Origin: Lentisphaerota bacterium
GTDB lineage: Bacteria; Verrucomicrobiota; Lentisphaeria; Oligosphaerales; Oligosphaeraceae
NCBI GenBank assembly: GCA_012799755.1
Contig: JAAZKQ010000189.1
Location: 1 to 5,260, forward strand
Length of the DNA stretch: 5,260 nucleotides
Direction of reading: 5' to 3'
The notes under the pieces: model-generated
Databases searched by the model: none
What the model saw: the letters and a program-made list of their open reading frames with translations, nothing else
Told to the model about the DNA's origin: nothing
Program-made: the position numbers and the translations under genes
Shown here: positions 1-5,260 of the stretch, one piece after another
Layout: each line of letters opens with the position of its first letter
Numbering within the stretch: the stretch's first letter is position 1

Positions 1-434
1 AGCAAGCCGCTGCCAATGTAGGCCAAGGCCCCCCAGTACCAGGCAAGATGGGCCGCCGGCTGCGGTCGGCACAGCAACTGCAAGGCCACCAACAGACAGA
101 TGATCACGCCAATCACCAAGCGAACCTGCGCGATATGCAGTCCGGCAAGGCGCTTGAGAACAAAAAGACCGACCGCCATGAAAATGATGCGGACAATGGT
201 CGTGGTGCCCACCAGCCGCCATGGTATCATCTCACGCAGCTTGCCGGCACCAATAGCTGCTTGCAGCATGGAACAGGTCGCAACCAAGGTAACCACATTT
301 TGCAGGGGCAGGCCCAGCCACAGCAGCATGGGCGTTGCGAACAACGCAAAACCAAAGCCGGCGGCACTCTGTGCCGCGCCGGCAAAAAAGATGATAAGAG
401 CGGCCAGAACCCAGCGAATGTAGTCAATAGGCAT
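1..434 (-). CDS. TauE/SafE-family permease, N-terminal part (runs off left edge)
   Basis: This is an inner-membrane protein of the TauE/SafE (DUF81) family, whose members are proposed to export sulfite, sulfoacetate or related organosulfur anions; the substrate here is unknown. About 144 residues are visible; the family is usually near 250, so roughly 100 C-terminal residues lie outside the window. The protein opens MPIDYIRWVLAALIIFFAG, and the first membrane segment runs into AAQSAAGFGFALFATPMLL, the glycine/alanine-rich N-terminal signature of the family. More hydrophobic segments follow at about residues 44-62, 75-93 and 102-121, separated by short basic loops (KLRE, RPQ). The ATG at 434 is the only standard start before an in-frame upstream stop. 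It has a modest AAAGG ribosome binding site (445-449) with a 10-nt spacer. It lies 112 nt downstream of yjbQ on the same strand, so cotranscription is plausible. Family assignment is firm; function is inferred. Confidence 0.88.
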   Translation of the reverse strand, partial: MPIDYIRWVLAALIIFFAGAAQSAAGFGFALFATPMLLWLGLPLQNVVTLVATCSMLQAAIGAGKLREMIPWRLVGTTTIVRIIFMAVGLFVLKRLAGLHIAQVRLVIGVIICLLVALQLLCRPQPAAHLAWYWGALAYIGSGL

Positions 435-469
435 GGAAATAGACGCCTTTGGAGATGTCAGACAAATGC

Positions 470-494
470 CCGATCAAAGCGTCGGCTTGATCGG
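470..494. repeat. Inverted repeat between yjbQ and the permease gene
   Basis: CCGATCAA (470-477) and TTGATCGG (487-494) form a perfect 8-bp stem with a 9-nt loop, in the 112-nt gap between yjbQ and the permease gene. No run of T follows on either strand, so it is not a convincing intrinsic terminator. It could be an mRNA processing or stabilising hairpin within a two-gene transcript, or an operator. It also lies inside the open stretch at 424-546 described in the findings. Confidence 0.45.
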
Positions 495-546
495 AACGCG
501 AAAAAGGCAGAATGGGGAGCGCCTCATGGTGCAGGACGCCGTGTCG

Positions 547-948
547 TCAAAACTCCGCGGCCTGCCAGCAGACTTGGACGTGTCTGCTGCGCGGGCCGTC
601 GAACTCGCAGAAATATACACCCTGCCAGGTGCCGAGGGCGAGACGCCCATCCCGTACAGGCAACGTCAGTGACATTCCAACCAAGCTCGCCTTAAGGTGG
701 GCGTCACTATTGCCCTCGTCGTGCCGGTAGAAACTTTCGTTGCGGGGAATCAGCGCTGTAAGCTTGGCCATGAGGTCGCGTTTGACAGCGGGATCGGCGT
801 TTTCATTGACGGTAAGACCGGCGGTGGTATGGGGACAAAACACATGGCAGACACCGCTGCGCAAGCTGGCCGGAATGAGCGCGTTGACTTGCCGAGTGAT
901 GTCAACAACCACATTTCTTTCGTGAGTTTCGAGGGAAAAATCTGCCAT
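547..948 (-). CDS. yjbQ: YjbQ / UPF0047 family protein
   Basis: This is a complete 133-residue member of the YjbQ (UPF0047) family, small cytosolic trimer-forming proteins. E. coli YjbQ has weak thiamine-phosphate synthase activity, hence the label 'secondary thiamine-phosphate synthase', but the true physiological role is unsettled. The family signatures are all present: PHTTAGLTVNENADPAV (residues 39-55), the His/acidic cluster RHDEGNSDAHLKASL (75-89, candidate metal or ligand site with H76, E78, D82 and H84), LGTWQGVYFCEFDGPR (105-120), and a C-terminal beta strand. Length matches the family (about 130-140). The start at 948 is supported by GGAGG (955-959) with a 6-nt spacer. A promoter is proposed at 1061-1089, giving a leader of about 105 nt that contains the hairpin at 1027-1048. 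The permease gene follows on the same strand. No truncation or missing residues seen. Confidence 0.95.
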   Translation of the reverse strand: MADFSLETHERNVVVDITRQVNALIPASLRSGVCHVFCPHTTAGLTVNENADPAVKRDLMAKLTALIPRNESFYRHDEGNSDAHLKASLVGMSLTLPVRDGRLALGTWQGVYFCEFDGPRSRHVQVCWQAAEF

Positions 949-1026
949 GATGGTCCTCCGTTGGTGATGGCTTTGACGTCATTCCAGGCGTGGGCCGGAG
1001 TTGTCAGGAAAAGGCGCCAGGTTTAT

Positions 1027-1048
1027 GCAGCGCGGACGAACGCGCTGC
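1027..1048. repeat. Strong hairpin in the yjbQ 5' leader
   Basis: GCAGCGCG (1027-1034) and CGCGCTGC (1041-1048) form a perfect, very GC-rich 8-bp stem with a 6-nt loop. It lies between the proposed yjbQ promoter (1061-1089) and the yjbQ ribosome binding site (955-959), close to the predicted 5' end of the mRNA. There is no T-run on either strand, so it is not a simple terminator. A 5'-end stabilising hairpin is the simplest reading. Confidence 0.5.
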
Positions 1049-1060
1049 CGAAGCGCTCAG

Positions 1061-1089
1061 AAAATAAAACCACACGCTGCCCTTGTCCA
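1061..1089 (-). promoter_or_regulatory. Candidate sigma-70-type promoter for yjbQ
   Basis: On the minus strand, TGGACA (1084-1089; 5/6 to TTGACA) and TATTTT (1061-1066; 4/6 to TATAAT) are separated by exactly 17 nt. Transcription would start near 1054 and give a leader of about 105 nt before the yjbQ ATG. It is the best match I found in the 949-1140 interval. The call rests on consensus matching only. Confidence 0.4.
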
Positions 1090-1119
1090 CGGCAAAGCAG
1101 TAAGAAAGGCCAAAAAGCG

Positions 1120-1140
1120 GTAATCGGTCACCCATTGATA
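1120..1140. repeat. 21-bp repeat, copy 1 (upstream of yjbQ)
   Basis: These 21 bases match 5084-5104 at 20 of 21 positions, with the only difference at 1132 (C) versus 5096 (T). The core on the minus strand reads GTGACCGATTAC. Sequence on both sides of the two copies is unrelated. Both copies lie upstream of a minus-strand gene and in the same orientation to it. It could be a transposon end or a regulator-binding site; nothing in the window decides between these. Confidence 0.55.
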
Positions 1141-1298
1141 ACAGACATTTCCTGTCGCCTCTTTGGTTTTCAGCGCCTTCAGCGCTCAAATGCCAGGGAG
1201 AAGATGTTTTGGCAGCAAGGCGGTCAGAATGACCGCAGAAACAGAGTTATCACTGGCTGCCGATTGCCCAAAATGCACAACGATGGCACATTTGCTGT
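1141..1298. other. Gene-free stretch with two hairpins
   Basis: I see no supportable gene between the yjbQ upstream region and the tRNA promoter. Two perfect hairpins are present: GCGGTCA (1220-1226) with TGACCGC (1230-1236) around a 3-nt loop, and a weaker AGCGC/GCGCT stem near 1171-1185. Neither is followed by a T-run. Open frames crossing this stretch lack family features and ribosome binding sites. Confidence 0.5.
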
Positions 1299-1326
1299 TT
1301 GACTATCGCCGCCCGGGCGATACAGT
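1299..1326 (+). promoter_or_regulatory. Candidate promoter for tRNA-Ser
   Basis: TTGACT (1299-1304; 5/6 to the -35 consensus) and TACAGT (1321-1326; 4/6 to the -10 consensus) are 16 nt apart. Transcription would start near 1333, leaving a 5' leader of about 44 nt for RNase P removal. The spacer is almost entirely an inverted repeat: TATCGCC (1304-1310) and GGCGATA (1316-1322) around a 5-nt loop. That arrangement could mark an operator or may be chance. Confidence 0.5.
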
Positions 1327-1376
1327 AAGACGTTCTTTTTATCCTGGCCGAGCAGGCAGGGATCAGGAATGACCAC

Positions 1377-1468
<92 letters not shown>

Positions 1469-1480
1469 AATTACGCATGG

Positions 1481-1524
1481 AAAGCCCGGATATGGCTGTT
1501 TTTGGCCATATCCGGGCTTTTTTT
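1481..1524 (+). terminator. Rho-independent terminator after tRNA-Ser
   Basis: A perfect 16-bp stem (AAAGCCCGGATATGGC at 1481-1496 pairing with 1505-1520) closes an 8-nt loop and runs into seven T residues at 1518-1524. It ends tRNA-Ser transcription. It also sits 59 nt beyond the stop codon of the convergent hydrolase gene. On the minus strand the hairpin ends in only CTTTCC, so it would be a weaker terminator there, though it may still act as a 3'-end barrier. Confidence 0.93.
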
Positions 1525-1582
1525 GGCACTGCTGGAAGTTTTGCGGAACGGCCGTGAGGCAATTCCTCCTTTTCCGGGAGAT

Positions 1583-4500
1583 TCACTCGAAACGCCCGAC
1601 GGCAATTTCGAAGAACAGGGCTGGTCCATCCGGCAATTCGGCCGTGTCAATAGCCAGTACCAGTTTTCCGTCGGCAGCAGCTGCCGGCGTGAGCGCCTTG
1701 CGTCTGGCGCCATTCATTTCCAGCGGATAGATGTTGAAATCGGCCGCATTGGGATTGTCAAGCGTCACCTTGAAGCGGCCGCATTTCACCAGGGTCGGGT
1801 TGTCGCCGGTCTCCTTCAGCTGGACCATGGAACTGTCGGCGAACTTCTGGTTTGAGTTCAAGGCATTTGTCGCGTAAAACAGGATCAGCCGTTTCGCGCT
1901 GCCCACCGTCGCTGCCGGGTCGAGGGAGGCGACGCTGATATTGGCATCGGCGCTCATATTTTCAATCGTGACATCCCGCAACACGGCTTGGTTTCCGGCA
2001 GGAGAGCAGAGGCCCTGAAAACGCGGCGTATTGATGGTCATATATTTTTTCATCGCGTCAACATACAACTCATCGGTGCATGATTCCTGGACATACCAGT
2101 TTTTACTGCGGTTGCTCTTGCTCAAAACGCCCTGGCGTTTCAGCTGATCAATGAAGGCGGAGAAGTCGAAGCGGTTGTTTTCAACCTCGATCGCCTGTGA
2201 GAAACCAATCAGATGATCCACGACCGTTGTGCCGCAGATCAGCGGAATCTGGATGTCAGCGGATTTTGCCGGCGGGCTTATGCTGTCGGGAAGGTCCGTC
2301 CTTTCCAGGCCGAATTTCAACAGCAGGGCCAGCCGCGATTGCGTCGCGTTGATTCCCTCTTCCCAGGCGATGGCGTCGTTGACCGCTTTTTCCGAAAATG
2401 TCAGCCTGACTCCACGGTCGACCTCTTTCGCATCGCCCCGGGCGTAGAGCAGGGCTTCCTGGGCTACGGCGACCTGGGCAATCGGATCATGATTCTGAGT
2501 CCACGACATGATTCGCCGGGCGGAGCTCGGGTCCAGCGGCGAGTTATGCCGGAGCAGCATATCAACTCCCTGAAAGGACATGTAGCCGCCGGTAAATCCT
2601 TCCTCATAGCGGTACTGATTCCAGAAATAAGCCGCGTATTCGTTGATGCAGAACGGCCGTCCGGCGATCCGCATGTTCAGCAGGCTGCGGAACATCGCCA
2701 GCGAATTGCCGATGTCGCTCCCCTGGCCGATTGTCGTCCAGGCATTCTGACCGTGGGCGTGATAGCCGTGGGTCATGACCAGGTCAAGCTCGGCCCTGAG
2801 GTTGTTGTAATGCATGTTTTTGGTCATTTCCCACAGGGATGTCAAGCCTTTGTAGCCGAGCTCTTCCTTGATGACCTGATGATACCATGCGAGCATCTCC
2901 CGCCATTTCATGGTGATGAACGCATTGATTCTGCTGTCTTTGGCCCAATCCGCCCGGGTGAACATCGGTGCGGCGGGGTCGCCGACAAACTTGCGCCATT
3001 CGGGGAGCGCCTTGTCCCACGGGTAATCTTTGCCGTCGCGAATCCAGGCGAATTCCTGTTCGTTGTTGTAGTTGATCAGGGCCAGCACCGGGTCGTCGCG
3101 CAGACAGGTGCCGGTATAGGGATTCACATGTTCCAGAATGGCCTTCATGCCGGTCTTGTATTCATCGCGCATGGCTTGATCGAACAGCAGGCTGAATTTC
3201 GCATTGCGTTTCCACCCCTCGGGACGATAGACGGAATACTCGCTGAAGCCGTTCGCGTTCATGGTATCAATTTGAACATAAATATGATTTTCCTTGCATT
3301 TCGCCACGAAATAGTCGAAGCGGTCAAGCAGTTCCGGAATCAGCACGACCTTGCCGTCCTTGATGTATATAAAGTTGAAGAAGTGAACTCTGGCGATGTT
3401 GATTCCCGATAATTTCAGGTTTCTCACCTGCCGGTCAATCGCGGCATGGTTTTCCCAGGCGCCCTTGCAGTGAAATTTCTTGATTCCCTGCAGATGGGTA
3501 TAGTAGTCCTCCGGATTGGTTCCTACCTGTGCGCCATAGAGGCGGAACGGTTGCTCAGGAGAACTTTGCCGGGCGATGCGGCCTTTATCATTGATGATCA
3601 GCCGTTCGATGTGCCCGGCATTCAGATACGAGAAATCGAGGGCGGAGCCGGCTTGGACGCAGGGGTCTTCCGGGCGCTTCAACGGTTTCCAAGTCTTGTC
3701 GGCATCAATGCTGTAGTCGGCAGTCACCGGAAATTCGTAGTCTGCACGTGAGAGAGTCGCCGCGACGACCATCCATACGGCTTGACTGTCACCGGCGGCA
3801 AATTCGATGGATTCAACTCCGCTTTCCGGTTCATTCAACTTGAATTTGGAGACATACACTCCGTTGTTTCCGCCCCTGCGGTTGGGCCAGGTCGCGCCGA
3901 TGGCGCCGTTGGCTTTGGGGGAAGGATTCCGCTGATCGTCCAGGTCCCGGCCGATTGTCACTGGCATCGCCTGTTCTTTGCCGTTGGCGTAACGGATCGT
4001 CATATGTCCGGCAACAGTGTCGGCTTCCACCCAGGCCGCAGTATGCAGAAGGTATAACCAGTTTGCCGGGGCTGAGTTTGTGCCGATGGCAGCTTCCTTC
4101 AGCCCCGCCGGGAATTTAGGTGAACGGAACACCATGATGGATTTTCCGTTGTTCGAGTCCGGGGCGATGATTGCGAACGGCACCCCCGCATATCTCTTCT
4201 TGTGAAAATCAAAGCCGGCACCGTCATTGTCCGGCCCTTGGTCGGACCAGCCGCCTTTGCCGTCGTTTTCGACTTTATCGGCAAAGCCCATATTGGCGGC
4301 GAGGCTGATATTGACGGGGCTGTCCGCCGCTTCAATCCGCAGCTTGCGATATTGGATCGTCCCCAATGAATTCTGGGTGCCCAGGGAAATAACGAAAGAA
4401 CCCGAGTCGGGAACGGTGAAAGTGAATGAGACCGTCAACCAGTCAAAGGTTCCGAACAGCGGCTTGATTCCGGGATAATGCATTTTTCCCTCCTGATCGG

Positions 4501-4813
4501 AATAACTCGCCGTCAGCTTGGCGCCGCCGTATTTTCCGTACGAGGCGACATTGCTTCCCTTCATGTCCACAGAGACGGCAACGGTCTCATTCGCAAACTT
4601 CGGCATCTGGAACTTCTTCCAGACGCCGAGATGACCTTTTGCCTTGGTTTCCTGCGGAACCGACACTTCCAGAAAATCGTTTGTGGAAGAAATTCCGGCT
4701 ATGGTTTGCACCCAGCCTGCCAAGCCTTTTTCCGATGGCAGTTCGAGGGTTTCGCTGAAAGCGATCCCGCCGAGAAAAAGGCAAGCCAATGCGATATGGA
4801 CATATTTACCCAT
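1583..4813 (-). CDS. Secreted clan GH-A-like glycoside hydrolase, multidomain
   Basis: This encodes 1076 residues and probably hydrolyses a glycan outside the cytoplasm; the substrate is unknown. Residues 1-20 (MGKYVHIALACLFLGGIAFS) are a Sec signal peptide, likely cut after S20. Residues about 21-165 form a carbohydrate-binding-like beta sandwich. Residues about 167-365 form a second one with GGWSDQGPDND (187-197) and GVPFAIIAPDSNNGKS (210-225). Residues about 415-770 look like a TIM barrel: RVHFFNF (475-481); LALINYNNEQE (577-587) with candidate acid/base E585 after N584; HGYHAHG (682-688); and RPFCINEYAAYF (719-730) with candidate nucleophile E725. The remaining 300 residues include a beta-rich tail (TPRFQGL near 929-935; SLDPAATVGS near 963-972). 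The pattern is GH5-like, but I cannot fix the CAZy family. The start at 4813 is preferred over an ATG at 4843 because it has the good ribosome binding site and begins the signal peptide. No frameshift seen. Confidence 0.85.
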   Translation of the reverse strand: MGKYVHIALACLFLGGIAFSETLELPSEKGLAGWVQTIAGISSTNDFLEVSVPQETKAKGHLGVWKKFQMPKFANETVAVSVDMKGSNVASYGKYGGAKLTASYSDQEGKMHYPGIKPLFGTFDWLTVSFTFTVPDSGSFVISLGTQNSLGTIQYRKLRIEAADSPVNISLAANMGFADKVENDGKGGWSDQGPDNDGAGFDFHKKRYAGVPFAIIAPDSNNGKSIMVFRSPKFPAGLKEAAIGTNSAPANWLYLLHTAAWVEADTVAGHMTIRYANGKEQAMPVTIGRDLDDQRNPSPKANGAIGATWPNRRGGNNGVYVSKFKLNEPESGVESIEFAAGDSQAVWMVVAATLSRADYEFPVTADYSIDADKTWKPLKRPEDPCVQAGSALDFSYLNAGHIERLIINDKGRIARQSSPEQPFRLYGAQVGTNPEDYYTHLQGIKKFHCKGAWENHAAIDRQVRNLKLSGINIARVHFFNFIYIKDGKVVLIPELLDRFDYFVAKCKENHIYVQIDTMNANGFSEYSVYRPEGWKRNAKFSLLFDQAMRDEYKTGMKAILEHVNPYTGTCLRDDPVLALINYNNEQEFAWIRDGKDYPWDKALPEWRKFVGDPAAPMFTRADWAKDSRINAFITMKWREMLAWYHQVIKEELGYKGLTSLWEMTKNMHYNNLRAELDLVMTHGYHAHGQNAWTTIGQGSDIGNSLAMFRSLLNMRIAGRPFCINEYAAYFWNQYRYEEGFTGGYMSFQGVDMLLRHNSPLDPSSARRIMSWTQNHDPIAQVAVAQEALLYARGDAKEVDRGVRLTFSEKAVNDAIAWEEGINATQSRLALLLKFGLERTDLPDSISPPAKSADIQIPLICGTTVVDHLIGFSQAIEVENNRFDFSAFIDQLKRQGVLSKSNRSKNWYVQESCTDELYVDAMKKYMTINTPRFQGLCSPAGNQAVLRDVTIENMSADANISVASLDPAATVGSAKRLILFYATNALNSNQKFADSSMVQLKETGDNPTLVKCGRFKVTLDNPNAADFNIYPLEMNGARRKALTPAAAADGKLVLAIDTAELPDGPALFFEIAVGRFE

Positions 4814-4819
4814 GCGTGT

Positions 4820-4825
4820 CTCCTC
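4820..4825 (-). promoter_or_regulatory. Ribosome binding site that fixes the hydrolase start
   Basis: On the minus strand GAGGAG ends 6 nt before the ATG at 4813. The alternative in-frame ATG at 4843 would add ten polar residues (MILSRNEETR) in front of the signal peptide and would place this site inside the coding sequence. The 4813 start is therefore chosen. Confidence 0.8.
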
Positions 4826-4828
4826 ATT

Positions 4829-4845
4829 CCGTGAAAGAATCACGG
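4829..4845. repeat. Inverted repeat abutting the hydrolase ribosome binding site
   Basis: CCGTGA (4829-4834) and TCACGG (4840-4845) are perfect complements around a 5-nt centre, and the repeat ends only 3 nt upstream of the GAGGAG ribosome binding site. It could form a small mRNA hairpin or be a regulator-binding site. The position suggests a role in expression of the hydrolase; nothing more is shown. Confidence 0.5.
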
Positions 4846-5083
4846 CATTATTTTTTCCGAGTCCCTGCAGAGAGGGGCCTCATAGACCTGCGGCACGCCA
4901 TTGGTCACCTGAACCCGCAGTTTCGGCGCCGCGCCTGCCGAATCCGCCACGGTCTTGCCCCGTGGACCAAGGCTGAAAGCCAATAAGATAGCACACTCGT
5001 CGTATACACGACTATAAAAGGGAAAAAAGCCGGCCAGACGTTTTTTCAGCTCAAAATGGTAGGAATGAGACACGCCTTGTTAT
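4846..5083. other. Gene-poor upstream region of the hydrolase
   Basis: No gene here is supportable with confidence. A GTG-initiated minus-strand frame (4840-5073, 77 codons) crosses it, but it has no good ribosome binding site and no family I recognise (see findings). The region contains the palindrome at 4999-5012 beside a TATAGT box and a small CCACGG/CCGTGG stem (4947-4952 / 4960-4965). It is the expected place for the hydrolase promoter, but I found no -35/-10 pair good enough to call. Confidence 0.4.
4999..5012. promoter_or_regulatory. Palindrome, candidate operator for the hydrolase
   Basis: GTCGT (4999-5003) and ACGAC (5008-5012) are perfect 5-bp arms around a 4-nt centre. On the minus strand the palindrome overlaps the end of a TATAGT box (5011-5016, 5/6 to the -10 consensus), about 190 nt upstream of the hydrolase start. 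Repressors of carbohydrate genes often bind such sites, but no matching regulator gene lies in the window and no convincing -35 box is present. Confidence 0.35.
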
Positions 5084-5104
5084 GTAATCGGTCACTCATT
5101 GATA
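5084..5104. repeat. 21-bp repeat, copy 2 (upstream of the hydrolase)
   Basis: This copy matches 1120-1140 at 20 of 21 bases in the same orientation. It is 271 nt upstream of the hydrolase ATG; copy 1 is 172 nt upstream of the yjbQ ATG. The flanks differ between the two copies, so the shared unit is short and sharply bounded. Confidence 0.55.
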
Positions 5105-5138
5105 TTGTGGACCAGGATGTCAGCAAATGGACAACTTG

Positions 5139-5223
5139 GCGCCGTAGGCGCTTAACCATGCTTAACCCCGGCCTTCAGGCCGGGGTGGCGAGCTCCCCAT
5201 GAGGCAGTGCCTTGTAAAGGCAC
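5139..5223. repeat. Cluster of three hairpins, possible mobile-element end or structured RNA
   Basis: Three perfect hairpins lie within 85 bp: GCGCC-GTA-GGCGC (5139-5151), ACCCCGGCC-TTCA-GGCCGGGGT (5165-5186) and GTGCCTT-GTA-AAGGCAC (5207-5223). The first and third share a GTA loop. A direct repeat CTTAACC occurs at 5151-5157 and 5161-5167. The middle stem resembles the subterminal hairpins found at ends of IS200/IS605-type elements and in REP sequences. No transposase or TnpB reading frame is visible before the right edge, and no T-run follows, so a plain terminator is less likely. The remaining bases to 5260 show nothing I can name. Confidence 0.45.
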
Positions 5224-5260
5224 AACAGCAGAAAATGACCACCAGCACGACCGGTATCAA

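Noticed and set aside
48..695. 215-residue plus-strand open frame
   Set aside because: It is antisense to the permease and yjbQ, with low-complexity polar composition. Both minus-strand genes have clear family signatures.
1004..1189. 61-residue minus-strand open frame upstream of yjbQ
   Set aside because: It covers the proposed yjbQ promoter and leader hairpin, has no ribosome binding site and no recognisable protein features.
697..1302. 201-residue plus-strand open frame
   Set aside because: It overlaps yjbQ in antisense and then crosses noncoding sequence. No family features were seen.
2213..3412. 399-residue plus-strand open frame
   Set aside because: It lies entirely antisense to the hydrolase barrel, has no ribosome binding site or family signature, and arises from the hydrolase's codon bias.
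4781..4783. Cys11 of the hydrolase as a lipoprotein attachment site
   Set aside because: The preceding residues ALA do not make a lipobox with Leu at -3, and the hydrophobic stretch before the Cys is too short. Signal peptidase I cleavage after S20 fits better.
4814..4843. Upstream in-frame ATG for the hydrolase at 4843
   Set aside because: It would add MILSRNEETR before a standard signal peptide and place the GAGGAG ribosome binding site inside the gene. The ATG at 4813 is better on both counts.
5162..5260. Open minus-strand frame at the right edge reading VVLVVIFCCCAF
   Set aside because: Only 32 codons are visible, the last ten read through the CCCCGGCC hairpin, and other frames are equally open. 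It could be the tail of a gene beyond the edge but cannot be supported here.

Overview
This 5.26 kb window is bacterial chromosomal DNA of moderately high GC. It holds three supported protein genes, all on the minus strand, and one tRNA on the plus strand. The large secreted glycoside-hydrolase-like protein has two N-terminal beta-sandwich modules, the second with the GGW.DQG.ND / GVPF.I..P..N.GKS pattern that I associate with polysaccharide-degrading members of the Planctomycetes-Verrucomicrobia-Lentisphaerae group. That placement is an inference from style only. No rRNA or phylogenetic marker is present.

Layout from left to right. Positions 1-434 (minus) are the N-terminal part of a TauE/SafE-family membrane permease that runs off the left edge. 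Positions 547-948 (minus) are a complete YjbQ (UPF0047) protein with a strong ribosome binding site, a plausible promoter at 1061-1089 and a hairpin in its leader. Positions 1141-1376 hold no gene. They contain two hairpins and a plausible promoter (1299-1326) for the next gene. Positions 1377-1468 (plus) are a complete tRNA-Ser(GCU) with encoded CCA, followed by a strong intrinsic terminator (1481-1524). Positions 1583-4813 (minus) encode a 1076-residue exported protein with a clan GH-A-like TIM barrel. It converges with the tRNA on the terminator. Positions 4846-5260 hold no gene I can support, but they are rich in structure: inverted repeats next to the start of the large gene, a 14-bp palindrome, the second copy of a 21-bp repeat also found at 1120-1140, and three tandem hairpins at the right edge.

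Functionally this is a mixed neighbourhood. yjbQ and the permease are co-oriented and may be cotranscribed. The tRNA is independent, and the hydrolase is a separate unit that probably serves extracellular or periplasmic glycan breakdown. I see no phage, CRISPR, toxin-antitoxin or defence system. The least explained signals are the 21-bp repeat found in the same orientation upstream of both yjbQ and the hydrolase, and the hairpin cluster at the right edge, which looks like the end of a small mobile element. The hydrolase itself does not fall into a family I can name with certainty.
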